NCBI GenBank assembly: GCA_011524395.1
Contig: WTKN01000264.1
Location: forward strand, 1-32,518
From: Moorena sp. SS36440bin_2
Lineage (GTDB): Bacteria > Cyanobacteriota > Cyanobacteriia > Cyanobacteriales > Coleofasciculaceae
Length of the DNA stretch: 32,518 nucleotides
Direction of reading: 5' to 3'
Positions 9,138 to 16,322 of this stretch are shown in pieces. Every line of letters begins with the position of its first letter. Within the stretch, counting starts at the first letter, position 1. The notes below the pieces were generated by a model. It was given only the letters and a program-made list of their open reading frames with translations, ran no database searches and was not told the DNA's origin. The translations under genes and the position numbers were made by a program.

Positions 9138-9560
9138 TTAGTAATTCCCTAAGTAGTCAATGAATGGTAAATTCCCACTAACTGCATTATACAAGCGCAG
9201 ATCTGCCGTGATGAACTTAGCTGCCATTGCCTCTGCTAAGGCCAGATAGAGGGCATCATAAACAGTCCGATCAAAAGCTGCTCCCAAACTATAGGCTCTC
9301 GGTAAAATAGTTTCTGTCTCTACTGTTGGCAGAGAGAGTGCTAGTAGGCGGGCAATGAGACTATTTCCCTCTGGCTCAGTAATCAAACCCACTCTTTGTC
9401 TTTTCCAGATGATATTTCCGACTTCTGCTAGCATCAGTTTTGGCGCAATCAAATCTACTCTGGATAACTCCCAATCGTTACGGACAGCCAGAGCCTGCTT
9501 GGTTAATGGCTCCACAAAAAACCACTTAGCAACAACGCTACTATCAATCACCAATAGCAT
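9138..9560 (-). CDS. vapC: PIN-domain ribonuclease toxin (VapC family)
   Basis: A 140-residue PIN-domain protein. The four acidic metal-binding positions expected of the family are present: D6 (VIDSSVVAKW), E46 (MLAEVGN), D102 (VYDALYLALAE) and D120 (TADLRL). VapC toxins cleave specific RNAs, often initiator tRNA or rRNA, and are held inactive by the partner antitoxin. Its ATG (9558-9560) overlaps the TAA of the upstream antitoxin gene as TAATG, which indicates translational coupling. The gene looks intact. Confidence 0.92.
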   Translation of the reverse strand: MLLVIDSSVVAKWFFVEPLTKQALAVRNDWELSRVDLIAPKLMLAEVGNIIWKRQRVGLITEPEGNSLIARLLALSLPTVETETILPRAYSLGAAFDRTVYDALYLALAEAMAAKFITADLRLYNAVSGNLPFIDYLGNY

Positions 9561-9805
9561 TAACGGCTCCGGTCTTGATTAATTTGGTCCACTGAATCAG
9601 GCATGATACCAACTCGGGCAAAGATTGTTTCTCTAGTGCGATCAATTCCTTCGAGAAGCTCTGCTGACGGTCGCTGGGAGAGTCCCACAGACCGCTCCAA
9701 TAACACCAAAATCTGTTGATTGACAGAACGGCGTTCTCGGGCAGCCATTGCTTTGATCTGTTGGTAAAGCTCCTCAGGAATATCTCGTAGACTTAAATTG
9801 GCCAT
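9560..9805 (-). CDS. vapB: Ribbon-helix-helix antitoxin (FitA/VapB-like)
   Basis: An 81-residue protein, MANLSLRDIPEELYQQIKAM, then AARERRSVNQQILVLLERSV. This is an Arc/FitA-type ribbon-helix-helix DNA-binding domain followed by a toxin-binding tail. It precedes vapC with a TAATG overlap. The in-frame GTG at 9814 would add MKT; the ATG at 9805 fits the family start better. An imperfect palindrome around 9826-9848 (ctattatgatagcatagtgata) could be its autoregulatory operator. That operator assignment is inferred. Confidence 0.88.
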   Translation of the reverse strand: MANLSLRDIPEELYQQIKAMAARERRSVNQQILVLLERSVGLSQRPSAELLEGIDRTRETIFARVGIMPDSVDQINQDRSR

Positions 9806-9916
9806 GGTTTTCACTAATGTTTACACTATTATGATAGCATAGTGATATCAAACTAAACCATTCGATTGGGATGCCCTTTTAGTATATTATTGGTATAATA
9901 CTTATACCAATATGAT

Positions 9917-10186
9917 GTGGAATTTGAATTTGACGACTCTAAAAGCCAATCTAACTTAGCAAAGCACGGAATCAACTTCAAAGAGGCACAACAGATATGG
10001 GACGATTCTAATCGAGTGGAAATCCCTGCTCGAACAGAGGACGAAGCGAGATTTCTTGTCATCGGTAAAATCGCTCAAAAATGCTGGTCAGCCATCATTA
10101 CCTATCGACAAAACAGAGTACGGATTATCTCAGTCCGGCGATCTCGAAAAGAAGAGGTAGCTATTTATGAAAGCAACAGAATTTGA
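9917..10186 (+). CDS. brnT: BrnT-family ribonuclease toxin
   Basis: An 89-residue protein, MEFEFDDSKSQSNLAKHGIN then FKEAQQIWDD. It shows the BrnT hallmarks: W/F-D-xxKxxxNxxKHGIxFxEA near the N-terminus, and RIISVRRSRKEEVAIYES at the end. BrnT is a RelE-like ribonuclease toxin. The start is GTG at 9917; the ATGs at 9912 and 9915 are in another frame. The gene overlaps brnA by 20 bp. Divergent from vapBC with about 110 bp between, so the two TA modules share one intergenic region. Confidence 0.9.
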   Translation: MEFEFDDSKSQSNLAKHGINFKEAQQIWDDSNRVEIPARTEDEARFLVIGKIAQKCWSAIITYRQNRVRIISVRRSRKEEVAIYESNRI

Positions 10187-10394
10187 TGCCAAATTCGATC
10201 AGGGGGAAGACATTACTGAATTCTTAGACCTTTCCCATGCTAAACGTCCTGGATATGAGCAGAAACGAGTTAATGTTGATTTCCCAACTTGGATGATTGA
10301 AGCATTGGATCGGGAAGCAAAAAGATTGGGGGTAACCCGTCAGTCAATTATTAAAGTATGGCTTGCTGAACGACTTGAACAGCTATCGTCTTAA
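10167..10394 (+). CDS. brnA: BrnA-family antitoxin
   Basis: A 75-residue protein ending VNVDFPTWMIEALDREAKRL then GVTRQSIIKVWLAERLEQ. The C-terminal half is the ribbon-helix-helix DNA-binding domain of BrnA/CopG antitoxins. The N-terminal part (DITEFLDLSHAKRPG) is the toxin-contacting region. BrnA neutralises BrnT and represses the operon. It starts inside the end of brnT (20-bp overlap). Both genes appear intact. Confidence 0.9.
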   Translation: MKATEFDAKFDQGEDITEFLDLSHAKRPGYEQKRVNVDFPTWMIEALDREAKRLGVTRQSIIKVWLAERLEQLSS

Positions 10395-10588
10395 AAACCT
10401 TTATATACAAGAATGCGATGCTCTTAAGGCCTACGGCCACCCTAAGCAAATAGAGCCGCTAAGCGAACGCATCCGGACTGCTAAAATCACTAATTGTGTA
10501 TCACTACCAAATTCAGAAACGTGAGTCTAGCTGACTTCTGTCTTCTGACTTCTGACTTCTGACTTCTGACGCTAAGCGTAGCGCTATA
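10395..10588. repeat. Repeat-rich spacer with cttctga tandem array
   Basis: 10532-10570 is a heptanucleotide array (cttctga) with about five units. 10425-10480 and 10570-10600 hold short GC-rich palindromic motifs (gccgctaagcgaacgc, gctaagcgtagcgc). The ORF at 10589-10705 begins right beside it on the minus strand. No other gene is seen. Confidence 0.6.
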
Positions 10589-10705
10589 TCACTTCGGCTT
10601 TGTGAGCATCACACGCCAAAAAACAAAAGCAATTAAGGATGCATAACCTAATACTGTTAGCCACTCCTCCAAAGTGCCCATACCCAAGAAAACTGTGTTA
10701 TCCAT
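10589..10705 (-). CDS. Small single-pass membrane protein, 38 residues
   Basis: An ATG at 10705 opens a 38-codon frame: MDNTVFLGMGTLEEWLTVLG, then YASLIAFVFWRVMLTKPK. A short polar N-terminus leads into one hydrophobic helix (about residues 13-33) ending in a basic tail, the layout of small photosynthetic or NDH-1 subunits. It is not recognised as any of the known small subunits (PetN, PsbX, PsaM, NdhP types compared from memory). No Shine-Dalgarno sequence is apparent and the next 5' gene is far. The composition is non-repetitive between two repeats, which argues it is real. Function unknown. Confidence 0.45.
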   Translation of the reverse strand: MDNTVFLGMGTLEEWLTVLGYASLIAFVFWRVMLTKPK

Positions 10706-10782
10706 AAATACAAAATAAATATATAGTAATTATTATACTCATATTGAATGGTCTAATCCTGAAACATCAGAGTAACTATTGA

Positions 10783-11640
10783 TTACTCAAGCTTAGATGG
10801 CTTTTGCTGTTGCTCTTCCAAAAACAGCTCTACAGCCCGATTAAACTCTTCCGGTTCTACTAAAAAAGCCCAATGATTGCCAGGAACTTGACGAATAGTT
10901 AAATTTTTTAAATAAGTTTTATAGGGTTTTAGTTGCCCATCGGCACGATTAAGACCTTTTTCTGGTACTATCAATACTGTAGGAATTTCAATAATTTCCG
11001 TTAGTCCTGCTACGCGCATCACGTCTTCAAAAATCTCATTTCTGGCCTGAACCACAAATTTACTGCCCCAACTGCCATCAGGTTTAGGTTCAATGCTCGC
11101 TTGAAAGACTTGTTGCTGAAAAGGACTCCAACCTCGGTATTGTTTTAATTGTTTAGCTTGTGCTTCCGCTTGCTCATAACTGACAAAAGGTCCCATAGCT
11201 TTTACAAAAGGCAAGACCCGGAAGAGTAGGGGAAACATAACCTTAAACCACATCGGAATTTTACCGATGAAAAAGGGATCCACCAAAATTAGGCTGCGCA
11301 ATCGGGATGGATTTTGCTTAGCCCAAATCGGAACTAATTTACCAGCCCAGGAGTGACCGAGAATATGAGCACTAGACCATCCTAGGTGATCCATTAACGC
11401 TTCTAAATCGGCAATGTGATCATCAAAGGTATAGCCTTGATCCGGCTTGCTACTGTCCCCATGACCGCGCAGATCTGGAGCAACAATATGATAGTTTGAA
11501 CCAAGGTAATCCCCGAGACTAGACCACACTAGACCATGGTCTGCTAAGCCATGTAAGAGTAACAAGGGAGTTTGGCCTTGGTTCCATTCTAGGTAAGACA
11601 GTTGGATATCTGGTAACTCTAAGGTTTGACGTATGGGCAT
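10783..11640 (-). CDS. Alpha/beta-hydrolase
   Basis: A 285-residue alpha/beta-hydrolase with intact features. The oxyanion motif is LLLLHGLADHG (27-37), VAPDLRGHGDSS follows, the nucleophile elbow GHSWAG carries Ser97, and QVPGNHWAFLVEP near the C-terminus carries the catalytic His. The middle (about residues 120-165) is a lid region (FFIGKIPMWFKVMFPLLFRV). The substrate cannot be deduced. ATG 11640 is preferred to the upstream TTG (11664), because the fold starts at MPIRQTLELPDI. It lies downstream of the broken DUF433 gene on the same strand, 17 bp away, and may be cotranscribed with it. Confidence 0.9.
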   Translation of the reverse strand: MPIRQTLELPDIQLSYLEWNQGQTPLLLLHGLADHGLVWSSLGDYLGSNYHIVAPDLRGHGDSSKPDQGYTFDDHIADLEALMDHLGWSSAHILGHSWAGKLVPIWAKQNPSRLRSLILVDPFFIGKIPMWFKVMFPLLFRVLPFVKAMGPFVSYEQAEAQAKQLKQYRGWSPFQQQVFQASIEPKPDGSWGSKFVVQARNEIFEDVMRVAGLTEIIEIPTVLIVPEKGLNRADGQLKPYKTYLKNLTIRQVPGNHWAFLVEPEEFNRAVELFLEEQQQKPSKLE

Positions 11641-11866
11641 GATGGGATGATTGCGCTTAAGCAATGGTACACGCTTTCTTATTCGCTTCTTGTTCCGCTT
11701 TTAATTTCCGTAATCGAACTATACCGGGAGGAGGGTTTAGTTCTTGAGCTTTTTGTTGCTGATGACTCCATTCCAGCCAGTCAGAAATATATTGGCTGAC
11801 AACTTCTTTGTTGTTTAAGTAGTATATAATTGTAGCATAAACTTGTTCTAAGGTAATGGTATAAAA

Positions 11867-12064
11867 AGCGATGCAGCGCGGTCTTGGGGAGGCAGCGCCG
11901 CCAAAGGGGGTCTCCCCCCGGAGACGAAACCTTAGATAGTGGAGCCTTTATAGTTAGCAGGTTATGCAGAAAAGGGTTAAATCTTTTTTAATAAGGCTCC
12001 ACTATCTTACGGTAACTTCTAACCATGAGCGACTGCCGTGGTTTCCCCCATGAGCGACTGCATG
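11867..12064. repeat. Compound palindromic element inside the DUF433 gene
   Basis: The left part (11867-11930) begins agcgatgcagcgcggtcttg and contains a second hairpin (gggggtctccccc). The right part (12024-12064) contains ccatgagcgactgc twice. The middle is occupied by a MITE with its own inverted repeats. The block resembles the 52-53-bp element seen at 19107, 29898 and 12264, enlarged by internal duplication and insertion. Confidence 0.7.
11935..12006. mobile_element. 72-bp MITE with 14-bp perfect terminal inverted repeats
   Basis: GATAGTGGAGCCTT (11935-11948) is the exact inverse of AAGGCTCCACTATC (11993-12006). Both sides are flanked by TTA (11932-11934 and 12007-12009), a likely 3-bp target-site duplication. 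No coding capacity. It is nested in the palindromic element that itself splits the DUF433 gene. Confidence 0.75.
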
Positions 12065-12263
12065 GCTGACACAGTTAAGAATTTCTTCTGGAGTGCGATT
12101 CCGATAAATGTACTCATACAGCACATTCTCAATGCCCACTCGCGTTCCTTTGATCCGAATATCATCAGGAGCAATAAAATCAAAATAGTCTTCTATTTTC
12201 ATCAGAACAAGATTGATAATTGGTAATTTTAAAAGCACTGTTTAACCAGATTACCCTCAAAGT

Positions 12264-12315
12264 AGCGATGCAGCGCGGTCTTGGTGGTTTCCGACCTGAG
12301 CGACTGCATCAAGAC
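12264..12315. repeat. Palindromic agcgatgcag element at the 3' end of the ABC-class ATPase gene
   Basis: The 52 bp begin agcgatgcagcgcggtcttg and end gactgcatcaagac. The element supplies the stop codon of the adjoining minus-strand ATPase gene, which now ends SVS*. Without it that gene would end SVL* two codons past Ser. Confidence 0.75.
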
Positions 12316-14012
12316 ACTGATAGAGTCCGCAATCGATTGAGCGCTGCTGCTAATTCTAAGCGGCGGAATTGGACTAAATCCCCTTCAGGAAAGAACGTTA
12401 GTACATCGAATCCTTCTTCTTCAATATCTTTCATCACCAGATCTAAAATTTCCGATAGGGTCAACCGTTCATCGATATACTTTTCTTTAGCATAAACAAG
12501 AGCTTTGGAAATTGCTCTTAACTGACCTACTTCTACAATCTGCTCAACAGCAGATAAATCAATATTTTCTGCACCAAATCCTACTTCATCTACATCTCGG
12601 ACTTTTAATTTTACGGCTTTGCGTCCACGACTGGGGTCAATCCCATGGGCTAATGGTACTCGTGGGGTAATAGTTCCAAAGTTTTTCCCACCTTCAGCGG
12701 TGCGTTCGGTAAAGTATTTTTCGGCAATTAACTGAGCCTTTTCGGTGACATCCTGGGGTTGGAAGTTGTCCATGGCAATGACGGTATCGGCTACATCAAA
12801 GTAATCTCCACTGCCTCCCATGACTAATATAGTAGAGACACCATACTCGCTATAGAGCTGTTTGATTTTATCAATAAATGGTGTAATGGGTTCTTTATCT
12901 TTAGCAATCAGCTCCTGCATACGGCGATCGCGAATCATAAAGTTAGTTGCTGCTGTGTCTTCGTCTACCAACAGTAACTTGGTACCGGCCTCCAGTGCTT
13001 CCATAATATTTGCGGCCTGGGAGGTGCTACCACTGGCATTAGTGGTGGAAAATTTTTCAGTAGAGCGACCGTGAGGTAATTGATTAATAAATGGTGAAAT
13101 ATCTACACCAGAAATCCCCCGACCATCTTCAGCCCGAATCTTGACGGCGGTGGGATTGGTGACTACTAATTCCCGTCCATCTCCAGGAATATGATTGTAA
13201 ACGCCTAATTCAATGGCTTTGAGCATTGTGGATTTGCCGTGATAGCCACCTCCTACAATCAAGGTGATCCCTTCTGGGATTCCCATACCGGTAATTAATC
13301 CTCGATTGGGACAAGTGAATGCTACTTCAAGTGTCTTCGGAGATTGAAATGCGATCGCATCCTCTTGTAATGGTTTGTCATCCACCCCACTGGAGCGTGG
13401 CAAAATGGCACCGTTAGGAATAAAGGCAACTAATTCACGGCTTGCCAGCTGTTGACGCAACCAATCGGCATCTTCCACGGTTTCTACATGATGCTTAATG
13501 GCAGCGGGATCGAGGACTTCATACTTGATGGATTGCTCTATAATATCAGGGATATCTTGGCATAGCATTTCTGCGGCCTGACGCCCAGAAATCCTCCGAC
13601 CACGAGCTGGTAATCCTACCACAAACCGGATTTCTAGCCCTTCATCACTCACCAAAGCGGAGGTGCGCTCCAGCACGGATTGTCCGACACGGTTAATAGC
13701 AATCAAGCCACTATTTCCGGTACCCCGCCGACAGCTCATTTCCCCAGCTACCCAATCAAAGGAGCGAGTTAGATAATCCTCTAGGGCGATGGCTCGGCTG
13801 TCAGTGCGATACAGCTCACTGGGGAAACCAGCCACTGACTGTGGTAAGTACACCCGCACTTGGCTAGGAGAGGCAAAGGGGTCTCCCTGAACCCTGTCAA
13901 TGACTAGAGTGAAATCTGGAAACTGATAGCTGCCCTTGATATCTCGGTAGGATTTGTAGCTGCGGTCATCGAGTTGTAGGAGTAACGACTCCAATTGATT
14001 GCTAGTGGCCAT
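12309..14012 (-). CDS. Predicted ABC-class ATPase (ABC_ATPase, PF09818 type)
   Basis: A 567-residue soluble protein. The N-terminal domain (about 1-230) carries DFTLVIDRVQGDPFASPSQV and LPARGRRISGR, both typical of the ABC_ATPase family. The P-loop is GGGYHGKST (about residue 253), preceded by GMGIPEGITLIVGG. The Walker B region is KLLLVDEDTAATNFMIRD, and the SGSTSQAANIMEAL segment resembles the ABC signature. The C-terminal part is acidic (DLVMKDIEEEGFDVLTFF). The cellular role is unknown; RNA repair or RNA-binding links exist for some relatives. The last codons and stop come from the palindromic element at 12264-12315, a tolerated change. ATG 14012 begins the conserved N-terminus. Confidence 0.9.
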   Translation of the reverse strand: MATSNQLESLLLQLDDRSYKSYRDIKGSYQFPDFTLVIDRVQGDPFASPSQVRVYLPQSVAGFPSELYRTDSRAIALEDYLTRSFDWVAGEMSCRRGTGNSGLIAINRVGQSVLERTSALVSDEGLEIRFVVGLPARGRRISGRQAAEMLCQDIPDIIEQSIKYEVLDPAAIKHHVETVEDADWLRQQLASRELVAFIPNGAILPRSSGVDDKPLQEDAIAFQSPKTLEVAFTCPNRGLITGMGIPEGITLIVGGGYHGKSTMLKAIELGVYNHIPGDGRELVVTNPTAVKIRAEDGRGISGVDISPFINQLPHGRSTEKFSTTNASGSTSQAANIMEALEAGTKLLLVDEDTAATNFMIRDRRMQELIAKDKEPITPFIDKIKQLYSEYGVSTILVMGGSGDYFDVADTVIAMDNFQPQDVTEKAQLIAEKYFTERTAEGGKNFGTITPRVPLAHGIDPSRGRKAVKLKVRDVDEVGFGAENIDLSAVEQIVEVGQLRAISKALVYAKEKYIDERLTLSEILDLVMKDIEEEGFDVLTFFPEGDLVQFRRLELAAALNRLRTLSVS

Positions 14013-14334
14013 AATTGCAAGCAGAAAATTGCTTGTTAATTGTCAATGGTTACTATACCAAAGGGAACAGGGAACAGGGAACAGGTAACAGGGAACAGCG
14101 CTGCATCAAGACAGGTATTCATGACTTTTGAGTGTTGACTACCCTGATGACTATTGAGTGATGACTATTGAGTAATAACTTAAGCTATCAGCTATTAGCT
14201 TTTAAAGAAAACAAGTAACCATTTGTTTAATGTGAGTGAAGTCACAGGCTGGAAGCCTGTGCCACTAAGCTGAACGCGCACGCGTGGCCATTCGCGTAGC
14301 GTCGCCAACGGCCAAGGCCTTCCGCTTACGTTTA
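14013..14334. repeat. Repeat-rich spacer: gggaaca array, CACAGGCT palindrome, GC-rich repeat
   Basis: 14063-14098 is a gggaaca heptanucleotide array. 14098-14115 is a fragment of the palindromic element (cgctgcatcaagac). 14130-14180 has several copies of tgactattgagt. 14243-14261 is a perfect palindrome, CACAGGCT-GGA-AGCCTGTG. 14271-14289 (tgaacgcgcacgcgtggcc) recurs exactly at 18353-18371. No gene is seen. Confidence 0.7.
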
Positions 14335-15552
14335 CTAACTTGACTGCTCTGATAGATTAACTAGACTTAATTCTTGCAGGGATTTTTCCAGAGCAGCGGT
14401 TTCCCAATAGAGTTTTATTGCTCCATGAAAGCTGGGATTTACTGTAATATCATCTATAGTATATACGTTTACAAAACCGAATTGAATTGCTTTTATAACA
14501 GCACTTCTGGGAATCAATTCAACATATTTTTTCAAGTAACCAGCACTTATATTCAGCGATACATCAATGCGATGATAATTACCCACATTCACAAACCCAA
14601 ACATCTTAATATCAATTTCAGATTGTTCATGAAAAACGGCTTGTTGTAGGGTTAAAGCACCAGCTTCAATCAGTTCTTCCATTTGACCGGCGTCTGCCAA
14701 GTTTTGCCTAAATAATCCCAGCAGCTTCCCTAATGTAGCCTCATCTTGATCCTTGAGTACTACTTCTAAGTCTATTCCCAGCTTGTCTTCATTCACAGAG
14801 TTTTTGATCAATGCGATCGCACCTTCTCTGAACCCCTGATCTTGTGTTGGCGGATTCTGTCTGACCCCCTGATCTTGTGGTGGCGGATTCTGGTTGAACA
14901 GTAAGCTAGGTTGAGCACTGCCTTGCTCACTTCTATCATATCTATCAATTAAGCCAAACTTAAGTAATAGTTTGTCAATACCTAAAATTTGCTTTTGGGC
15001 AGCTTGCCATAGCACTGTTCTAAGGTTAGTCCGAAATTCTCCGATTGGATTTAATAACCACCAAGCTTTACGAGACAGAGACTTTTTGGAGAGATGATTC
15101 CCCTTATTCCATTGATTTTTCAGCTCCTGATCGCTAAGGTAACGGGACTGAAAAGGTAAGGACGAGTCGGGAATAGAGATTAGTAGTTTTCCGCCCTCAT
15201 AGGTTAAGCCAGGGGTAAAAATTTTATCTATTTTAATTTCAATCTCATGGAGTTGGAATATACTGGTTGGTTGACCGAGGATGCTGATTTGAAAATATTG
15301 GAGAAATTCCCCTACTGCCTCCATTTGTTGTAAGGCCAACTTTTTTACTGACTTAAAGGGAATATTTTTACCGATTTTTACAGATATATTGTAAACCTGA
15401 TCCAATGGGATAATGTTGCTAATCGAAATTTTACGACGTTGCAAGCAGTCTATTACTTCCCGGTCATGGTGTTTAAAAATATTGGCAGCATTCTCCTGAA
15501 AAAAAAATCGATACTCTTCGTTGTTTGCTGTTGTAGTGCGGTTAGGAGTCAT
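14335..15552 (-). CDS. Hypothetical protein with an internal QNPPxQDQG duplication
   Basis: A 405-residue protein, not recognised. The N-terminal part (1-215) is basic and lacks a signal peptide or membrane helix (FFFQENAANIFKHHDREVID...). A low-complexity linker around residues 220-245 carries two tandem copies of an 11-residue unit (QNPPxQDQGxR), encoded by a 33-bp tandem repeat at about 14829-14893. The C-terminal part contains EDKLGIDLEVVLKDQDEATL and two related stretches, MFGFVNVGNY and QFGFVNVYTI, suggesting a duplicated beta-rich module. GC and codon use look like the host. ATG 15552. It is followed by a repeat-rich spacer; no operon partner. Confidence 0.8.
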   Translation of the reverse strand: MTPNRTTTANNEEYRFFFQENAANIFKHHDREVIDCLQRRKISISNIIPLDQVYNISVKIGKNIPFKSVKKLALQQMEAVGEFLQYFQISILGQPTSIFQLHEIEIKIDKIFTPGLTYEGGKLLISIPDSSLPFQSRYLSDQELKNQWNKGNHLSKKSLSRKAWWLLNPIGEFRTNLRTVLWQAAQKQILGIDKLLLKFGLIDRYDRSEQGSAQPSLLFNQNPPPQDQGVRQNPPTQDQGFREGAIALIKNSVNEDKLGIDLEVVLKDQDEATLGKLLGLFRQNLADAGQMEELIEAGALTLQQAVFHEQSEIDIKMFGFVNVGNYHRIDVSLNISAGYLKKYVELIPRSAVIKAIQFGFVNVYTIDDITVNPSFHGAIKLYWETAALEKSLQELSLVNLSEQSS

Positions 15553-15811
15553 ATCAAACCCTGGTGCCTTAAGGACTTGTTAGTTAAAAATTTACGATTG
15601 AGACTGGTGACTTGAGACTGGTTAATTTAAATTTGACCAACACCGAAGACTAATACGTATTACACCCGACAATATCTTACCTATTACAAATGATATTATA
15701 GTTGATAATTTCATAATTGATAATTTTTGGTTAACGGTTGACAGTTGACGGTACTATAGACTCAACTGTCAACAAAAAAAGAGTTACTTCAAGGGTGATG
15801 GTTAAATCGGT

Positions 15812-16288
15812 ATGGGCTTAAGACTGGACAGTGAGCATCAACTGGCAATTCAAAACCACGCAGAGAACACCTATCCTGAAGAGTGCTGCGGTTTACTATT
15901 GGGCCAGCACCAGGGTGAGGTGAAAACGCTGGTTGAAGTATTACCCACACCGAACAACTGGGATGGTGAAGCAGCTGATGCCTATCCTAAGGTTGAGGGG
16001 AAAAATCAGGGAGACTATACCAGAGAGCGCCGATTCAGCATTGCTCCTGAGGTGCTAATGCGGGCACAAAAAGACGCACGCGATCGCAATCTCGATATAA
16101 TCGGGATCTATCATTCTCATCCGGATCACCCAGCGGTACCTTCAGAATTTGATCGTGCGATCGCTTGGCAGCAATACTCGTATATTATTGTTGCCGTTGA
16201 GGAAGGTAAAGCGTGTGACTTCAGAAGTTGGAGCCTGGATGAACACCACCAGTTCCAGCCAGAAGAAACTATCATGATCAAAGGTTAA
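15812..16288 (+). CDS. M67 (JAMM/Mov34-type) zinc metallopeptidase
   Basis: A 158-residue JAB1/MPN-type peptidase. The JAMM signature is complete: E24 in YPEECCGLLLG, then HSHPDHPAVPSEFD with H101, H103, S111 and D114. In the Mycobacterium cysteine pathway the equivalent protein (Mec) releases cysteine from the sulfur-carrier CysO. The same logic fits here, because the next gene 34 bp downstream is a MoeZ-like activating enzyme. No signal peptide. ATG 15812. Family certain; the substrate is inferred from the neighbour. Confidence 0.93.
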   Translation: MGLRLDSEHQLAIQNHAENTYPEECCGLLLGQHQGEVKTLVEVLPTPNNWDGEAADAYPKVEGKNQGDYTRERRFSIAPEVLMRAQKDARDRNLDIIGIYHSHPDHPAVPSEFDRAIAWQQYSYIIVAVEEGKACDFRSWSLDEHHQFQPEETIMIKG

Positions 16289-16322
16289 GTCCTGAGTCTT
16301 ACCGCTTCAAACCCAACATGCC

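Larger units (their letters stand above)
11657..12202 (-). pseudogene. DUF433 family gene interrupted by a compound repeat
   Basis: The 5' part (from ATG 12202) reads MKIEDYFDFIAPDDIRIKGT then RVGIENVLYEYIYRNRTPEE, ending ILNCVS at about 12065. The 3' part resumes FYTITLEQVYATIIYYLNNK (from 11866) and ends ...KACTIA at 11657. These are the two halves of a DUF433 protein (N-half GTRVGIE.vl, C-half LTLEQVYA). Between them lies a 198-bp block (11867-12064) with stops, made of the palindromic agcgatgcag element and a nested 72-bp MITE. Removing the block joins the halves in frame. As it stands, only a truncated N-terminal product is expected. Confidence 0.8.

Noticed and set aside
12220-12495. 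Plus-strand ORF of 91 codons
   Set aside because: It runs antisense to the ABC-class ATPase gene and through the palindromic element; composition is that of a shadow frame.
15737-15773. Rho-independent terminator from GTTGACAGTTG / CAACTGTCAAC
   Set aside because: The 11-bp stem is followed by A residues on the plus strand, not T; it sits upstream of the M67 gene and looks like one of the dispersed repeats.
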